This document shows, piece by piece, positions 20,808 to 32,130 of a stretch of 47,500 nucleotides of DNA. The translations under genes were made by a program, and so were the position numbers. Source of the DNA: Halisarca cf. caerulea. Lineage: Eukaryota; Porifera; Demospongiae; Chondrillida; Halisarcidae. Positions within the stretch are counted from its first letter, which is position 1, and each line of letters starts with the position of its first letter. The notes beneath the pieces are model-generated. The model saw nothing but the letters and a program-made list of their open reading frames with translations. It made no database searches and was not told where the DNA came from. The DNA is taken from NCBI GenBank assembly GCA_963170055.1, contig CAUJGJ010000082.1:875001-922500 (forward strand), in the 5' to 3' direction.

Positions 20808-20932
20808 GTTACAACACTTCCTCCACATATTGCAACACTCCTCCTGTGTATTGCAACCCTCGTCCTGTGTATTGCAACACTGCTCCCATATATTGCAACA
20901 CTCCCCATGTGTATTGCAACATTGTGGAGAAA
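20808..20932 (+). repeat. 21-bp minisatellite (TGTATTGCAACACTCCTCC)n
   Basis: Six or so units. The same unit forms a larger array at 37660-37950 and single units lie near 36365-36400, linking these two regions as paralogues. Confidence 0.85.
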
Positions 20933-20944
20933 GAACTTAGTGTG

Positions 20945-21110
20945 TGGACAGTGGTGGTGTGGAGTGTGAAGGGTGATGGTGTGGGATGTGGAGGGTGATG
21001 GCGTGGGGTGTGGGGGTGATGGTGTGGGATGTGGGATGTGGAGGGTGATGGTATCATGAGGTGTGGAGGGTGATGGCGTGAGGTTGGAGGGTGATGGTGT
21101 GGGGTGTGGA
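20945..21110 (+). repeat. GGTGATGGTGTGGGATGTGGA tandem repeat
   Basis: G-rich degenerate repeat on the + strand; a short form follows the second 21-bp array (38305-38350). Non-coding. Confidence 0.75.
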
Positions 21111-22250
21111 TGAATTACTAAGTATAACCAACTTCTGATGATCTCTCTGTCCACCAGGAACCCTACACCACTCACTGGACACTCATTGAGAGCTCATTCT
21201 CTTTTGTTAGCTGAACATATTTCTACTACACCACAGAAGAATGTCAACCATGTGGTCTTGTCCACATCTAACAATAGAACTCGTATTTCAGTACCTTTGG
21301 AAGTTCATTGGTGCATGTTTGAATTTTGCATGAGATTTGAAATAAAATTTAATGTTCCTTTATATTTGTTCAGGTCACATGACCAGCACATGCCTCACAG
21401 CAGAAGGTTCTTGTGTGTTGTGAGTGTAGCTGTCCATCATGACTGCATGTCTGGTGCACCCTTCACTTGACAACACACCACATTTCTGATCATCTGTAGC
21501 TACAGCTGATCAGATGTCTATTTGTATTGGGTTTACCCTCAGTCAAGTCATCCATCCTGTGCCTGTGATGACAGGTCTCATCAAGGCTGGTCTGAGGAAG
21601 TGTGTGGGTGAATGTCACTGATGATTCCTACAGGTACACCACCCCTAGCTGAACTAACCACCTCCTTTAGTCTTATACTCGCATGTGTGATGTACTAGTG
21701 TACATCTGTTGTTGAATTCAGTGAAACTTGCTTATTAGTACGTACCTCGAAAAGTGCAGTAGTAATTGTTATCAGAAGTACTTACTATCAGGATTAGTTC
21801 ATGCACATGTACATGAGGTATACACAGGGACAGAACGAGGAGTACTTACCACCCAGGAGTATTATATGTAGTAGTACTCTAATTATATAAAACCACATGC
21901 ACATGTGCACTATATGTGGTCTGATCTCTGCCTGTATGAGAGGGCATTGATCTCAGCAAGGACACTCAGACAGGAGTGACCATGCAACAGGCACGATCAT
22001 GCATGGCCACTGCAGAGAGCCACATCTAACTGTGATCATTGACAATGATTCTATAGGTAGTATGTAATGTATTGACATGCATATTCCCTGTAGTATGTTA
22101 GTATTAACTTTGGTACTAATGATTTTTTTGTCTAATTCCCTGTCTGGCAACGTCAGACTATGCACATGCCCTGTCGTGAATTGAAAGGCCCTCTCGGAAT
22201 CTGTGGCTGTACATGTTACACTCGATCTACCACCATCCACCAGAGATGAC
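21111..22250 (+). other. Region before ankyrin gene c
   Basis: No convincing exon. A Cys-containing 16-codon stretch follows a TTTGTTCAG acceptor-like site at about 21374 but stops soon; it might be another decayed exon of the cysteine-rich gene. The rest is unique AT-rich sequence. Confidence 0.4.
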
Positions 22251-22252
22251 AT

Positions 22253-23271
22253 ATGGAGTATACAAGGATATTGTCGAGTGAGCGGTTCATTGAGCGAGAG
22301 ATTGAGGAATCTAGCGTAACCTCCTAGTGTATACGCGCTATAGACGAAGAAAAGTTCTTTCTCTAGTCTCAATCTCCTTCCAGAGTTGCTGAAAAGCGAT
22401 AACTTCTCTTAGTGAGCTCTAGTCTGTCTATTTATCACACTAGCGTCTCGCGGCGAAGACACCGTAAATCTTCTAGGCTACGCTTAAGCTAAGTCTAATT
22501 TTTGGTACTATTAGTTGATCGATCGTGAAAGCGTAAAATTAGAGCGTATCACATGCAGTAGAATTCCAATAAAGGATTATATATGAATGTTAGTGTATAG
22601 TATAGAGTACAGTAAAATCTCGATAATTAGAACCATGATAATTAGAATATCTGCCTTAATTCAATCATTGATATGAATGTACCGTTCCAAATGTATGGAG
22701 TACATATGTGGTTGGTTAATTAGAACTTGCATGTGGATAATTAGAACTTTTTTACCGGAAAATCAAGGTTCAAATTAAAGAGATTTTACTGTATCTAATA
22801 TTTTTACAGACAATCCAACTGTTGTTTTGTGTAGGTGAACCGAGTGAGATCGAAAAGTATCACTGGTTGAACATTTCCATTAAACTTCACAATGTGAAGT
22901 TGATGAAGGAGCTGATTTCAAAAGGAGTGTGTGTCAACTTTCCTGCTGAGCTTCCAAAGGATGCTGAATTCAGTCCTCTTCACAACTGTGTGGACTACAA
23001 TCTACTTGAAGGTATTCCCCTTCTAGTGGATGCAGGAGCTGATGGGGACATCCATGCACGGGACAAGCACAGACTAACTCCACTTCATCGTGCTATTCTT
23101 GCTGAGGAGCTCCCAATGGTGAAGGAACTGATGTTCCACGGTGCCGATCCCTATATACTGCCTTGTTGAGATAGTGGATTCTGTGAGTGGGAAGCTTGTG
23201 AGATGGACTGTTTTGAACTGGCCAAAGTGTTGCAGAATGATGAAGTGATGTCATATTTGAGCAAATACAAG
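22253..23271 (+). pseudogene. Ankyrin gene c, frameshifted copy of gene d
   Basis: Exon 1 is tentatively 22253-22277 (MEYTRILS, phase-1 donor GTGAGC), aligned with MDYTEIVE in gene d. Exon 2 is 22835-23271 (acceptor TTTGTGTAG, donor GTTTGT). Exon 2 has the same ankyrin repeats as gene d: LMKELISKGVCVNFP, FSPLHNCVDYNLLEG, LTPLHRAIL...VKELMFHGADPY. Near 23152, gene d reads CCCTACTGCC but this copy reads CCCTATATACTGCC, a 4-bp TATA insertion that brings a stop at 23167-23169. A compensating 1-base loss near 23205 (GATGGACTG versus GATGGGACTG) restores frame for the exon end. A pogo-like element lies in the intron. Probably a pseudogene; phase 0 at the donor would fit K4. Confidence 0.7.
22610..22791. 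mobile_element. pogo-like non-autonomous element in the intron of gene c
   Basis: 182 bp, TA on both sides (22608-22609 and 22792-22793), ends CAGTAAAATCTCGATAATTA and, inverted, CAGTAAAATCTCTTTAATTT; AATTAGAAC motifs repeat inside. It ends 43 bp before exon 2. Confidence 0.8.
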
Positions 23272-23343
23272 GTTTGTTACGGCTGTACATGGCTTGGTGG
23301 ATGTATGTTATAGGGGTTTGTTCACTTCATTGTAACACACTGC

Positions 23344-23344
<1 letters not shown>

Positions 23345-23412
<68 letters not shown>
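23345..23412 (+). repeat. (TG)n microsatellite
   Basis: Pure TG run in the intron after exon 2 of gene c; gene d has (CA)n at the corresponding place (46747-46857), so the array has changed strand sense between paralogues. Confidence 0.95.
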
Positions 23413-23413
<1 letters not shown>

Positions 23414-24540
23414 ATCTAATATGTGCGTTGTGCCGGTCCTATAGCAAGGAATAAGGCATCAACTGCAGACCTAAAACAGGTTCTGCATACAAGTGTGGTG
23501 CTTTCCATAAAGTTGCCAACAAACCTTTAGTCACACATTCCACAAAACGCAATCGTGCTGAGCTCCTTCATGGGCAAAAGGAGAGGTGGAGTTTTGACCT
23601 ATAGTTTTGGTGGTGAATCTTTTGTTTAAGGCTGAAGAGGGCAATTTAAAAGGTTATTGTAGACCAGCCATTTATCCGCAAATTGCATGGCCTGTCCTTG
23701 ACTTAATCATGGAAAGTACCCTTAAACCCTAACCCAGCGCTATCCCTAACATATCACCGGTTAGAGTTTATTTATATATTATTGGAGAAGCGCCCACACC
23801 TGCATGACCACAAGTACCAGGACCAGAACTACCATGACAGTACTACGTAGTCCTACACTTGTCGTTGACTTTATCATGGAAAGTACCACATGTAGTGTGC
23901 ACAGAGTCTGTCACATGTAATTAATGACAGTGTTCAGACTTTGTTTACAGATGAAGTTGTTTTGTGTTGAGAGTGTTTTGATTTGACACATGATTTATCC
24001 CCTTATTACCCTGTGGGTGTGGTCAGAAGATTATGCTGCTATGTAATGTTAACTGAGTCACTTGAGTTTCTTCAGTAAATATGGGACAATGAATGGGTGG
24101 ACTGCATTGATGGCCAACTCTTGTAAAATCTCCCCTTGGTGCCTTGTGGGTGTGGTCAGAGGCATACTTAAGTTCAAAGTCATCACCATGTTGTGTTTCA
24201 ATCTTTTCATGAAACGTTTCCATGCAGGGCTGCATACAGGATTCGGGGCTAGGGGGGGGGGCATATTGAGCTTCCTAAATCTTAGGGGGGGAGGGATTAT
24301 AGGTAGCAATGCTATGGGGGTACAGCAGGTATAACAATGCTATGTACGTACAACTCAAGGGGGTTAAGGTTTAAGGGTTACTTGGTGACAGTGGTCTTGA
24401 GAAAATTTTTCAAAATTACAGCATAAAAGCTTGTTTTTCATCCATTTACGAATAAATTCTACCTTTCAGGAACCCTTAGTGTATATGTTGAGATACACAG
24501 GAGCATGTAGGATTTCGATCGATATATGACTTCACATTAG
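23413..24540 (+). other. Spacer between gene c and K4
   Basis: First 560 bases are paralogous to 46926-47460 after gene d (shared GCAAGGAATAA, GAGAAGCGCCCACACC, TTGACTTTATCATGGAAAGT). At about 24072, after TTTCTTCAG, a short frame reads KYGTMNGWTALMANSC, which resembles one ankyrin helix pair and could be a decayed exon. Nothing else recognised. Confidence 0.4.
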
Positions 24541-24544
24541 AGTC

Positions 24545-24845
24545 AATTATCTCCCCCAACAGCAGTGGGTGGCAGTGTGGGGGGGGGGGGGGGGGCTTTT
24601 AACTGTAGTGCATGAGTGGCCTTGTGTGTGTGTGTGCAAGGGGGAGGTATAACAGCAATGGGTGGCCATATTTCATTGGTAAGACACTTGTAACAGCAGT
24701 GGGTGGCCATGTTTCTTGGGTGGGGACACTTGTAGCAGCAGTGGGTGGTCATGTTTCTTGGGTGGGGACACTTGTAACAGCAGTGGGTGGCCATGTTTCT
24801 TGGGTGGGGACACTTGTAGCAGCAGTGGGTGGCCATGTTTCTTGG
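24545..24845. repeat. 42-bp GTGG-rich minisatellite upstream of K4
   Basis: Same unit as at 8280-8570 (CTTGTAACAGCAGTGGGTGG...), with a poly-G tract of about 18 near 24578. Confidence 0.9.
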
Positions 24846-24905
24846 TGCAGCATACACTTGATGAGGCTAAGACTGAAGTGCTGGTCCAAATGATCCCTGT
24901 ACATA

Positions 24906-25081
24906 CAGTGAAACCTGTATAATCCGGCACCCATTGGGGAATGCAAAACAGTGCTGGATTAGCAGGTTGCTGGATTATAGAGGTCAGTTTGTATGGTAAA
25001 TTAATGATCAGTGCCTGAGAACCTTGACCGGATTAGGAGAATGCTGGTTTATAAAGGTGCTGGATTAGGCAGGTTCTACTG
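24906..25081. mobile_element. pogo-like non-autonomous element upstream of K4
   Basis: Paralogous copy of the 176-bp insertion at 8621-8796, TA-flanked, ends CAGTGAAACCTGTATAATCC and inverted CAGTAGAACCTGCCTAATCC. Confidence 0.75.
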
Positions 25082-25264
25082 TATATTGAAGTGCATGGGT
25101 GTAACAAACTAATGAGTTCCCTCCAATGAGGAAACACCTGTCTATAATAATATGACTCCCACTGGTTGGATGACTGACCTGATATATGTGTTGTGTTGTT
25201 GTTGGGTTTATCTAATTTGTATAATAATATATTTGATTTGATGTGTTTATCTGTCAATGAATAG

Positions 25265-26206
25265 TTGTTTGAAGAAGAGAAGTTGAAGCTGACCCACCTC
25301 TACTGGAGAGAAAAACCAAATACATTGGAAGGGATGGGGGAACCAACAGCAGTTTATTTGAATGACAAGATATTTGTTGGTGAAAGAAGGGGGTGGTCCT
25401 ATGATCAGTTTCTGTATGTGTTCAATGTTGTCAGTCGAACATGGTCTAAACTACCATTTCATGATTCTTGTGACATGTGTGGCTTCACCTTAGCAACCAC
25501 AGCCAACCAGGTACACACTTTAGGTGGTGACTGGAGAAAGGATGGGAAAGAAGAAAGGTATTCAGAATTAGTATTCTCTTTGGATGATAATTTGAAGTGG
25601 TCGAATACACTCCCACCACTGAACATAGGGAGGAGGTATGCTATGTCAACTTCTTTTGAGGACATGATTGTTGTTGCTGGTGGTGAGGGTAGGTATGGTT
25701 GGTTGTCATCAGTAGAAGTGTTGGACAGTTCCCAGCCGTCATCCACTTGGTGGGAGATTTGTGATTTACGTGTAAAGTCTTGGCTCATGCAGTGCACAGT
25801 AACAGACAATGAACTCTTCATTGGATGTGGTGGTGGTACTGCTAATACAGTTTACACAGCCAAACGAAGTGCTGTAAAGGAATCACTGATTCCAAGTGAT
25901 CCTAAACCAAGTGTATCTCCTGAATCCTTTTGGCAGTCCCTCCCTAAAGCCCCACTCAAGTGGAGTGGTTTAGTTTCTGTAAACAACTGCCTTGTTACTG
26001 TGGGTGGTCGTGATGATGACGGCAAATCCAGTTCATCTGTTGATTTGTATGATTGTTATAAAAAGACATGGACTAAAGTGTCTGATATTAGAAAGAGTAG
26101 AGAGTCACCAGCTGTTGTGGTTTGTACATTTGAGAACAAACAGGAGCTTTTTGTACTTTGTGGTTGGGGTGCTGACATTTCTGTAGAATCATGTGAATTA
26201 TTTTGA
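25265..26206 (+). CDS. Kelch-repeat terminal exon K4
   Basis: A 313-codon intact Kelch exon, closest to K2. Acceptor TGAATAG, phase-0 start, blades VHTLGG, MIVVAGGEG, FIGCGGG, LVTVGGRDDDG and LFVLCGWG, tail SVESCELF. The blade-1 loop is short (GERRGWSYDQF) where K2 and K5 carry poly-Arg. No local ATG near the 5' end, so upstream exons are required; gene c exon 2 (phase 0) lies 2 kb upstream. The downstream flank contains a complete 97-bp foldback element. Confidence 0.85.
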   Translation: MFEEEKLKLTHLYWREKPNTLEGMGEPTAVYLNDKIFVGERRGWSYDQFLYVFNVVSRTWSKLPFHDSCDMCGFTLATTANQVHTLGGDWRKDGKEERYSELVFSLDDNLKWSNTLPPLNIGRRYAMSTSFEDMIVVAGGEGRYGWLSSVEVLDSSQPSSTWWEICDLRVKSWLMQCTVTDNELFIGCGGGTANTVYTAKRSAVKESLIPSDPKPSVSPESFWQSLPKAPLKWSGLVSVNNCLVTVGGRDDDGKSSSSVDLYDCYKKTWTKVSDIRKSRESPAVVVCTFENKQELFVLCGWGADISVESCELF

Positions 26207-26272
26207 GTGTGTTTGTTCCCATTCCCATTTATACTTTTAGGTAGATCTGCAAATTGACGTTAGTACTTTGGT

Positions 26273-26370
26273 CTAGTCTCATACCCAGACCAACTTCCGG
26301 CCACCATTTTATTCTCACCTTCCCGGTGAGAATAAAATGGCGGCCGGAATTGGGTCTGGGTAGGAGACTA
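26273..26370. mobile_element. Foldback element, about 97 bp, after K4
   Basis: Arms TAGTCTCATACCCAGACCAA... and its near-exact inverse ending GGGTCTGGGTAGGAGACTA enclose CACCTTCCCGGTG. Decayed copies lacking the left arm are at 10030-10085 and 47045-47105. All contain AAAATGGCGGCCGGAA. A non-autonomous family internal to this region. Confidence 0.75.
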
Positions 26371-26608
26371 CCTTTGATCTATAATTATTGTTTTTTTTCA
26401 ATTCCCATTGCCATTTGCAAGTTTCCAATGGTGTATTGAATTTTGTACATTTATCAATTATCTATTCTGACTTTGTAATCAATTGATTTATTCCCTAAAG
26501 TCGACTGTTGAGTCCACATGAACCAAAGCAGGTAGTGCATGGAATAGGATGATAAGTGAAGCTGTTCCCAAGAGAGATCTGTCTACTGAGACCAACATGA
26601 AGAGTGGA

Positions 26609-26635
26609 AGTGTGTGTGTGTGTGTGTGCGCGCGC

Positions 26636-26670
<35 letters not shown>
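26609..26670 (+). repeat. (TG)n with central (CG)n microsatellite
   Basis: TG run interrupted by GCGCGCGCG, an alternating purine-pyrimidine tract with strong Z-DNA propensity. The K2 paralogue lacks this array. Confidence 0.9.
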
Positions 26671-26671
<1 letters not shown>

Positions 26672-27029
26672 ATACATGAGTGCGTGCGAGCATGCATGCA
26701 TGTGTATGTGTGTACTGCATGTATACGTATAATTTGTGTATATTGCAGTATACTGTATAATAAGTTCGATCTGCAGACAATGTTTTGTCACATGACATTC
26801 ATGTGACCACACTATAACGAAAGCAACAGATGTGTATGTCATGATTGGAATACAATTTTTATTAAAACAAAAAAAATCCTCAAACAGCAGATGTCTTGGA
26901 TGGGTGGGAAAATCCCTAGAAGAAAACAAACTCCTTTGAATCTAGAATAATTAATGCCAGCATGCATGCACTCAGATACTTCAAGGACAAAGTATGTTGA
27001 GTTTAAATGTGCCGTGGTGTGCATGGTGT

Positions 27030-27228
<199 letters not shown>

Positions 27229-27421
27229 GGAGCTTATCTTGATGCTATGGACATCATGATCAGTGGATGATAGTCTCCATATGCCTGTATGTTGATGTAC
27301 TAAGTACTCCAACCTCCTGGTGTTGTCTCCATTGATGTGTTGCGCGGATTGATCTTACCCATGAAGGAGGCGGGTGATGAGGAAGGACATGCGATGACGT
27401 CGACACTATAGTCAGTCAACC

Positions 27422-27468
27422 CATAGATGCTCTAGCATACGGTCAATGAGTAGGTTAGAGTATCTATG
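27422..27468. mobile_element. 47-bp CATAGAT-tipped foldback insertion, upstream of ankyrin gene b
   Basis: Paralogue of 10930-10976. Flanks GTCAACC (27415-27421) and GCCAACC (27469-27475). Just downstream a 30-bp unit around CTGACTGGACTAGAACGAGG is present twice, against once in copy a. Confidence 0.65.
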
Positions 27469-27589
27469 GCCAACCATAGTCCAGCCAGCTGACTGGACTA
27501 GAACGAGGGTCGCAGCTGACTGGACTAGAACGAGGGTCGCAGCTGGCTGGACTAGGTCAACCGTTGCTGTCTTTGTCTCCTCGTTGGAT

Positions 27590-27609
27590 CACGTGTCCTG
27601 TACCACGTG
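27590..27609. promoter_or_regulatory. Paired CACGTG E-boxes upstream of ankyrin gene b
   Basis: CACGTG at 27590-27595 and 27604-27609, same 8-base spacing as in gene a, 27 bp before the start codon. Confidence 0.5.
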
Positions 27610-27635
27610 ATCTCGACCCCACCCTTTCCACCACA

Positions 27636-29296
27636 ATGGCTGAGAAGAAAGAGAAGAAAAAGAGTTGGACCTACAAAGAACTAGTTGTCGCTACCGGTGG
27701 AGGTGAGCTCTAACCTATTGTTGATTCGATTAAGAAGTGATCGCGTAGCGGTACGACCGTGTTCTTTCCTGTGATAGCCCACTGGACCTCATTGCCAACG
27801 AGGGCCGGCTATTGTGACTACCATATACTGTACAATCATAGCAGACCAGATATCGATGTTCTTTAAACCTTTAAATTTGTTTCCTATTAAGTTTTTATTC
27901 ATTGCATGCTCTTCAAGTGCTATTTCCTTGTCTGTTTGTTCCTGTATTAATTGACTGATTTTCTTGTGATTAACGCGTTGTACGTGTGTTGTCTGTAGAA
28001 CTGGACGAGGCGGCCAAGTATGACTGGTTGCATGTGGCCATCACTGATTTAAGAGACGTAGGTCTGCTGAAGGATTTGATTTCAGAAGGAGCGTGTGTGA
28101 ACATTCCCGAGATCAATCCCAAGGGTTTCGTGTGTAGTCCGCTTATGCAGTGTGTGGAGTACGACTTTGTCGAGGGTGTGTCCGTCCTAGTGGAGGGCGG
28201 GGCTGAAGTGGACTTTCGATCTCCGTTGTGTCCATACAAGGCGACTCCACTTCATCGTGCCGTTCAGGAGGACAACCTCCCAATAGTGAAGGAGCTTATG
28301 TCGTACGGTGCCGATCCCTACCGCCTTGTGAAGGGATTCAGTTCTCTAAACGGTAAACCTTTCAGTTGGGACTGCTTCGACCTTGCTGAGTTCGTGGATA
28401 GTGATGGAATGAAGTCATATTTGAAGAAATACAAGGTTTGTTGTTTAAAGCTAGTGTGTGTGTTGTGTGTAGGGTGTAAGTGGTCTGTATGAGGGATAGG
28501 ACATGTGAAATGTAGTCAGACATGCTAGCATAGTCTCACATAGCCATGCAGACCCTCAACTTCTTAAAGGGACACTCCAGGTCAAATTGAAGTTTGTTCT
28601 TTAATGCTGATTCCAATGCTGCAAACCATTTATGCATGTGTACTCTAGTTTAGGAGATTTTTTAGAAATTTTCAAATTGACGTCATCACGTGATGTCATT
28701 GAGTGGCGGTCCGTTGAGTTCACAGTGTACCAATATGCACGAATAGCAAAGATAAGGAGGCACAGGGTATTGGAGACAGTAGGACAGAATTGATATGCAT
28801 GGCTTTGTTTCATTCTTTTAAGCTGGTCATATTATGCGGAACTGCGGCCCAAGATGGTCAAATTCAGCAATAGTGTACAATCGTGAGTCATCTGCACTAT
28901 GTCTATTGCTGAGAGGTGAAAATGTGACCGTAGTCATCAAAAACAACTCGAAATGCATTTTCTAGTACTCGTACAGATCCCAAAACCAATTGCGCTAGTA
29001 CCTCTTCCTAAGGCTCGATCACTCTTTGACGTCACGCTGCGTCATCGAACATGGCGAATTTTAACTCGTAATTTACGGTTTTAACTGCAAATATTTCGTA
29101 AACTAAGCAGTGCATGCAGAAAACAGTAGCAATTTTGGGATCAGCATAAAAGAGTCTATTTATTCAGAACTTAACTAATATATTTTGACTGGAATGTCCC
29201 TTTAAACTTCTAAAATGTCACCTCTCCTTTTCACAGAAAGATCGAAGAGGTTTGAATCTGGCTATGCGAGACTATGCTAGCAGTGAGAGTTTTTGA
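27636..29296 (+). CDS. Small ankyrin-repeat gene b (three exons)
   Basis: Exon 1 27636-27702, exon 2 27999-28435, exon 3 29237-29296; same splice sites, phases and exon lengths (67, 437, 60) as gene a, giving 187 aa. Differences from gene a are conservative (for example DVGLL for DIGLL, INPKG for NNPEG, LAEFV for LAKFV, ESF for KSF at the end). Reading frames, splice sites and the upstream CACGTG pair are all maintained, which argues that both copies are under selection. A TTAA-flanked element lies in intron 2. Exon 2 ends in phase 0 and could be joined to K5, 4.7 kb downstream. Confidence 0.75.
28568..29201. mobile_element. TTAA-flanked non-autonomous element in intron 2 of gene b
   Basis: Paralogue of 12056-12712, with TTAA at 28564-28567 and 29202-29205. 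Small indels distinguish the copies. Confidence 0.7.
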
Positions 29297-29689
29297 GAGT
29301 TGTTACTGTTTTTGACCTGTCATGACTGCATTAGCCAGCTCTTTTGAAATCTTCCCTTGTTACCCTGTGGGTGTGGTCAGAGTATTATGTTGGTGTATTT
29401 CACTACAGTGTTCAAAGTGATCAGTTGATAGTTTCCCTCTCTTTAGGGAAGATAACAATAGAGCCATTTTATTCAATGCGTACATACATCATTGCACCAA
29501 ATGTGGGGTTTCCAGTGACTATAATACGTACCTCTTTCACATGCACCCTAAGTGAAATGGAGGGGGATTGATTGAAGTGGGATTTAACCCCAATCAAATA
29601 AGAATGTGTGTGTACCAATGCCTACTTTACTGTGTGCAGAAATGGCATCCATTTTAGAACTTCAGTTCTTTCTTACATATTTGGATGCA

Positions 29690-30211
29690 AAATTGAGAAG
29701 ACTTCTTGCGATGTCTTTCCAAGGCAACTGTGCTTTCATCAGTGAATATCAGATCATCAAACTGCTCTCCAGTATCCAACATGTCTTGACACCACTTCAC
29801 TCTCTTATCCATGTTTGCAACTCTGATAGCTTGGCAGTATCTAGCGGTTGAGTAGCTCCAATGGAGTTTTCCCCTGACCCTGGCAAGTGTTCTCTGTGAA
29901 AACCTCACAGCTTTGAATTAGGCAGTCACCATTTCCAACAACTTTCGCGTCATTAGCTCATCATTTTGAGCCATAGCTTCATCTACGAACGTGTACATTT
30001 CAGGCGTAACTGTCTTCGATCTTCCTGAATGCTTTCTATCCTCGACCATGCCTGTTGCTTGGTACTTCGTGATAGTATTGGCCATCGTTTGACACGATGT
30101 GCAAATCCCCTCTGCCTGAAGCCTCCTCTGGATTCTACTGTACGTTCTAGTTGATCCAGATGAGTTAAAAACAGCAGCAATTCTCTTTCTTTCGTAATTC
30201 GATAGCGGCAT
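29690..30211 (-). pseudogene. Mariner/Tc1-like transposase, truncated
   Basis: Minus-strand frame from ATG at 30211: MPLSNYERKRIAAVFNSSGS and a second helix-turn-helix region (CTSCQTMANTITKYQATG), typical of the paired-like DNA-binding half of Tc1/mariner transposases. An in-frame TAA follows at about 29918-29920, then FSQRTLARVRGKLHWSYS, and the catalytic-domain start DDLIFTDESTVALERHRKK, where TDES holds the first catalytic Asp. The frame ends there: at about 29695 the sequence passes into the flank of gene b (shared with gene a up to GGATGCAAAATT). The second and third catalytic acids are missing, so it is dead. Full family length would be about 340 codons. Confidence 0.7.
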
Positions 30212-30433
30212 GATACCTTCTCACCAGCTCTTTCGAATGAACATTTCCCTCAAAGATTCTCTTTTATTGTACCTGCTCAACTATAGGATACTTTGAAAAG
30301 CTTTAGACCAATCAGATGATAGATTGTAAATTGGACTCATTTGTAGCATGTCTTAATTGCACATTTGACTAATCAGATTAGAAAGATTACAAATGAACTC
30401 TCGCATTCGCTCGCAATTGTTCAAGTTGACAAA

Positions 30434-30441
30434 TATAAAAG
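30434..30441 (+). promoter_or_regulatory. TATA box-like sequence
   Basis: TATAAAAG, 64-71 bases upstream of the ATG of the open frame at 30505. This is the only good TATA match I noted just before an ATG-started frame here. Confidence 0.3.
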
Positions 30442-30504
30442 AGAGAGGGGATTTACAGGGAAATATCTTTAGCCGTGACCAGGAATCAGAATTACTGTGA
30501 AACG

Positions 30505-31057
30505 ATGGATCAATCAAAGAAAGGCAGAGTGCATTGGATAGAATGTGGCAGGTATTCTGGGAAGGAATCTTATGTGAAAGTTAGAGACATACAGCAGCAG
30601 ACGGGCAAGATTCAAGTCAGGCAAACAGTCGAGGTTGAGTGGGGCAAAAAGAACCGAGTACACCACAGAAGTACTGGAAGACATTGATGAAGCTCATGTG
30701 CCAGACGTTGATGCAACTCCTTTTAAGCAGGTAACCAGCAGCAGACAAACCAAGGCAGTTAAAGGACGCAGACTTCCCACTAATGCCTTCACATTCGAGC
30801 TGGGTAGTGGATGTGGGACGAACGAATCCACTGGACACACCATCGCCTGTTCCCCTGTTGCTAGTGTACTGCCTTCAGCCAGTCCAGAGAAGAATTCAGT
30901 TGTCGACAATTCTAAGAGTGACAGCCTAGTGTTGAAGCACTTGGTAGATATTCAATTGGCTGTAGATGTCTTGGAATCTACAACGGATAACAGGCTTCGG
31001 TCAATCAAGGACACGTTGGATCTCTTGCTGGCCTCCTGTGCAAAGAGAGCTGAATGA
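30505..31057 (+). CDS. Unrecognised open frames with a frame change near 30640
   Basis: From ATG 30505 a frame reads MDQSKKGRVHWIECGRYSGK... to TGA at 30687. An overlapping +1 frame continues from about 30635 (GAKRTEYTTEVLEDIDEAHV...) to a stop at 31057, ending in a leucine-rich helix (LVDIQLAVDVLESTT...LDLLLAS). Together about 180 codons with even, non-repetitive composition. I do not recognise a family. A single-base frameshift or a short unseen intron would join them. It lies in a segment (about 29700-31350) absent from the paralogous a/K3 interval, beside the mariner remnant, so it may belong to a mobile element. Confidence 0.3.
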
Positions 31058-31414
31058 CTCACCGAGTTAGAATCCTGAATTGAAGGAATGTCCAAAGTTG
31101 CCGTAAAGAGAAAGTGGACATGCTACTGCAATTGATGTCCAATGACGAGCCTAAATCTCCTTTACCGTTGGTCGATTTAGCCAACTTGTAGTGTCCACCT
31201 ACATACATCCACTATTCCTTTAGTTGTTTCAGTTTGCATGTTTACAAGCTTGCAGAGGAAGAAAAACTTTGCTGGTTGCCTACACAGGCTCATTATAGTG
31301 CTTCTCAACTGGGAAAGAAAATAGCCGCCGCTCAAAGTGGTGATATATACATCATATTTTACAGCTCAAACAACAATGTGTGTCGATTTTTACAACTGTT
31401 TAATACTTTAATGT

Positions 31415-31545
31415 TTAACAGAAGTGGGTGTCCATGTTTCTTGGGGGGGGGGGGGGGAACTTGTAACAGAAGTGGGTGTCCATGTTTCTTGGGGGGGGGG
31501 GGGGGGGAACTTGTAACAGAAGTGGGCGGCCATGTTTCTTGGTGC
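31415..31545. repeat. GTGG-rich minisatellite with poly-G tracts, upstream of K5
   Basis: Three units of the 42-bp repeat seen before K2 and K4 (AGAAGTGGGTGTCCATGTTT, CTTGG), with G runs of about 14 and 16. Followed by GCAGCATACACT as in the other two. Confidence 0.85.
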
Positions 31546-31639
31546 AGCATACACTCAATGAGGCTAGGTGCTGGTTCAAAGGCTGCTTCTGAGCTTGAAT
31601 CATGTCCATCAGCTCGTCGATCTACTGAGCAGGACAAAT

Positions 31640-32130
31640 AGACATTTCCAAGATGATTGGACAGCACACTCTGGCTTCCATGTAAACTGATTTAAAAATC
31701 TCTGATATTCCCAGACATCTTCACTGAGGATGATCGGGTCTCCAAATCAATACAGAGAAATACAGACCTGTTAACAATGGTGTATTATTTCTCAAGTGTC
31801 AGTGCCATATACTGTTTACATGTAGGTATTAAACTATGGTGAATTGTTCCTGGATAGCCAGGTGTGATAGCCATTTTCCCAGCCATTCAGAAATTCACAA
31901 ATTCTTTTTTGCGAATCCTAAACCATAAACTTGCAAAAGTTGTGAGAATAGAGTCCCCTCAAAATTTCAGACAGTAGGATAGTTTGGTATACTAAGCCAC
32001 TTCCACGTTATCCAAGGCTCCCTATGGCAAACCACATCTATCATGTATTGTTACACACTGAAACCACAAGTGTTATCTTGCATGTGGTGAACGGACAGTA
32101 AAAAAGTAAACTTTTGGATCCTAGTATTAT
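31640..32130 (+). other. Unique spacer upstream of K5
   Basis: No gene recognised. The end (about 32040-32110) matches the pre-K1 sequence (GAAACCACAAGTGTTAT). Confidence 0.5.

Noticed and set aside
21138..21470. 110-codon plus frame
   Set aside because: Composition looks random; no motif. Only the short region after 21374 could be a decayed Cys-rich exon, which is too weak to call.
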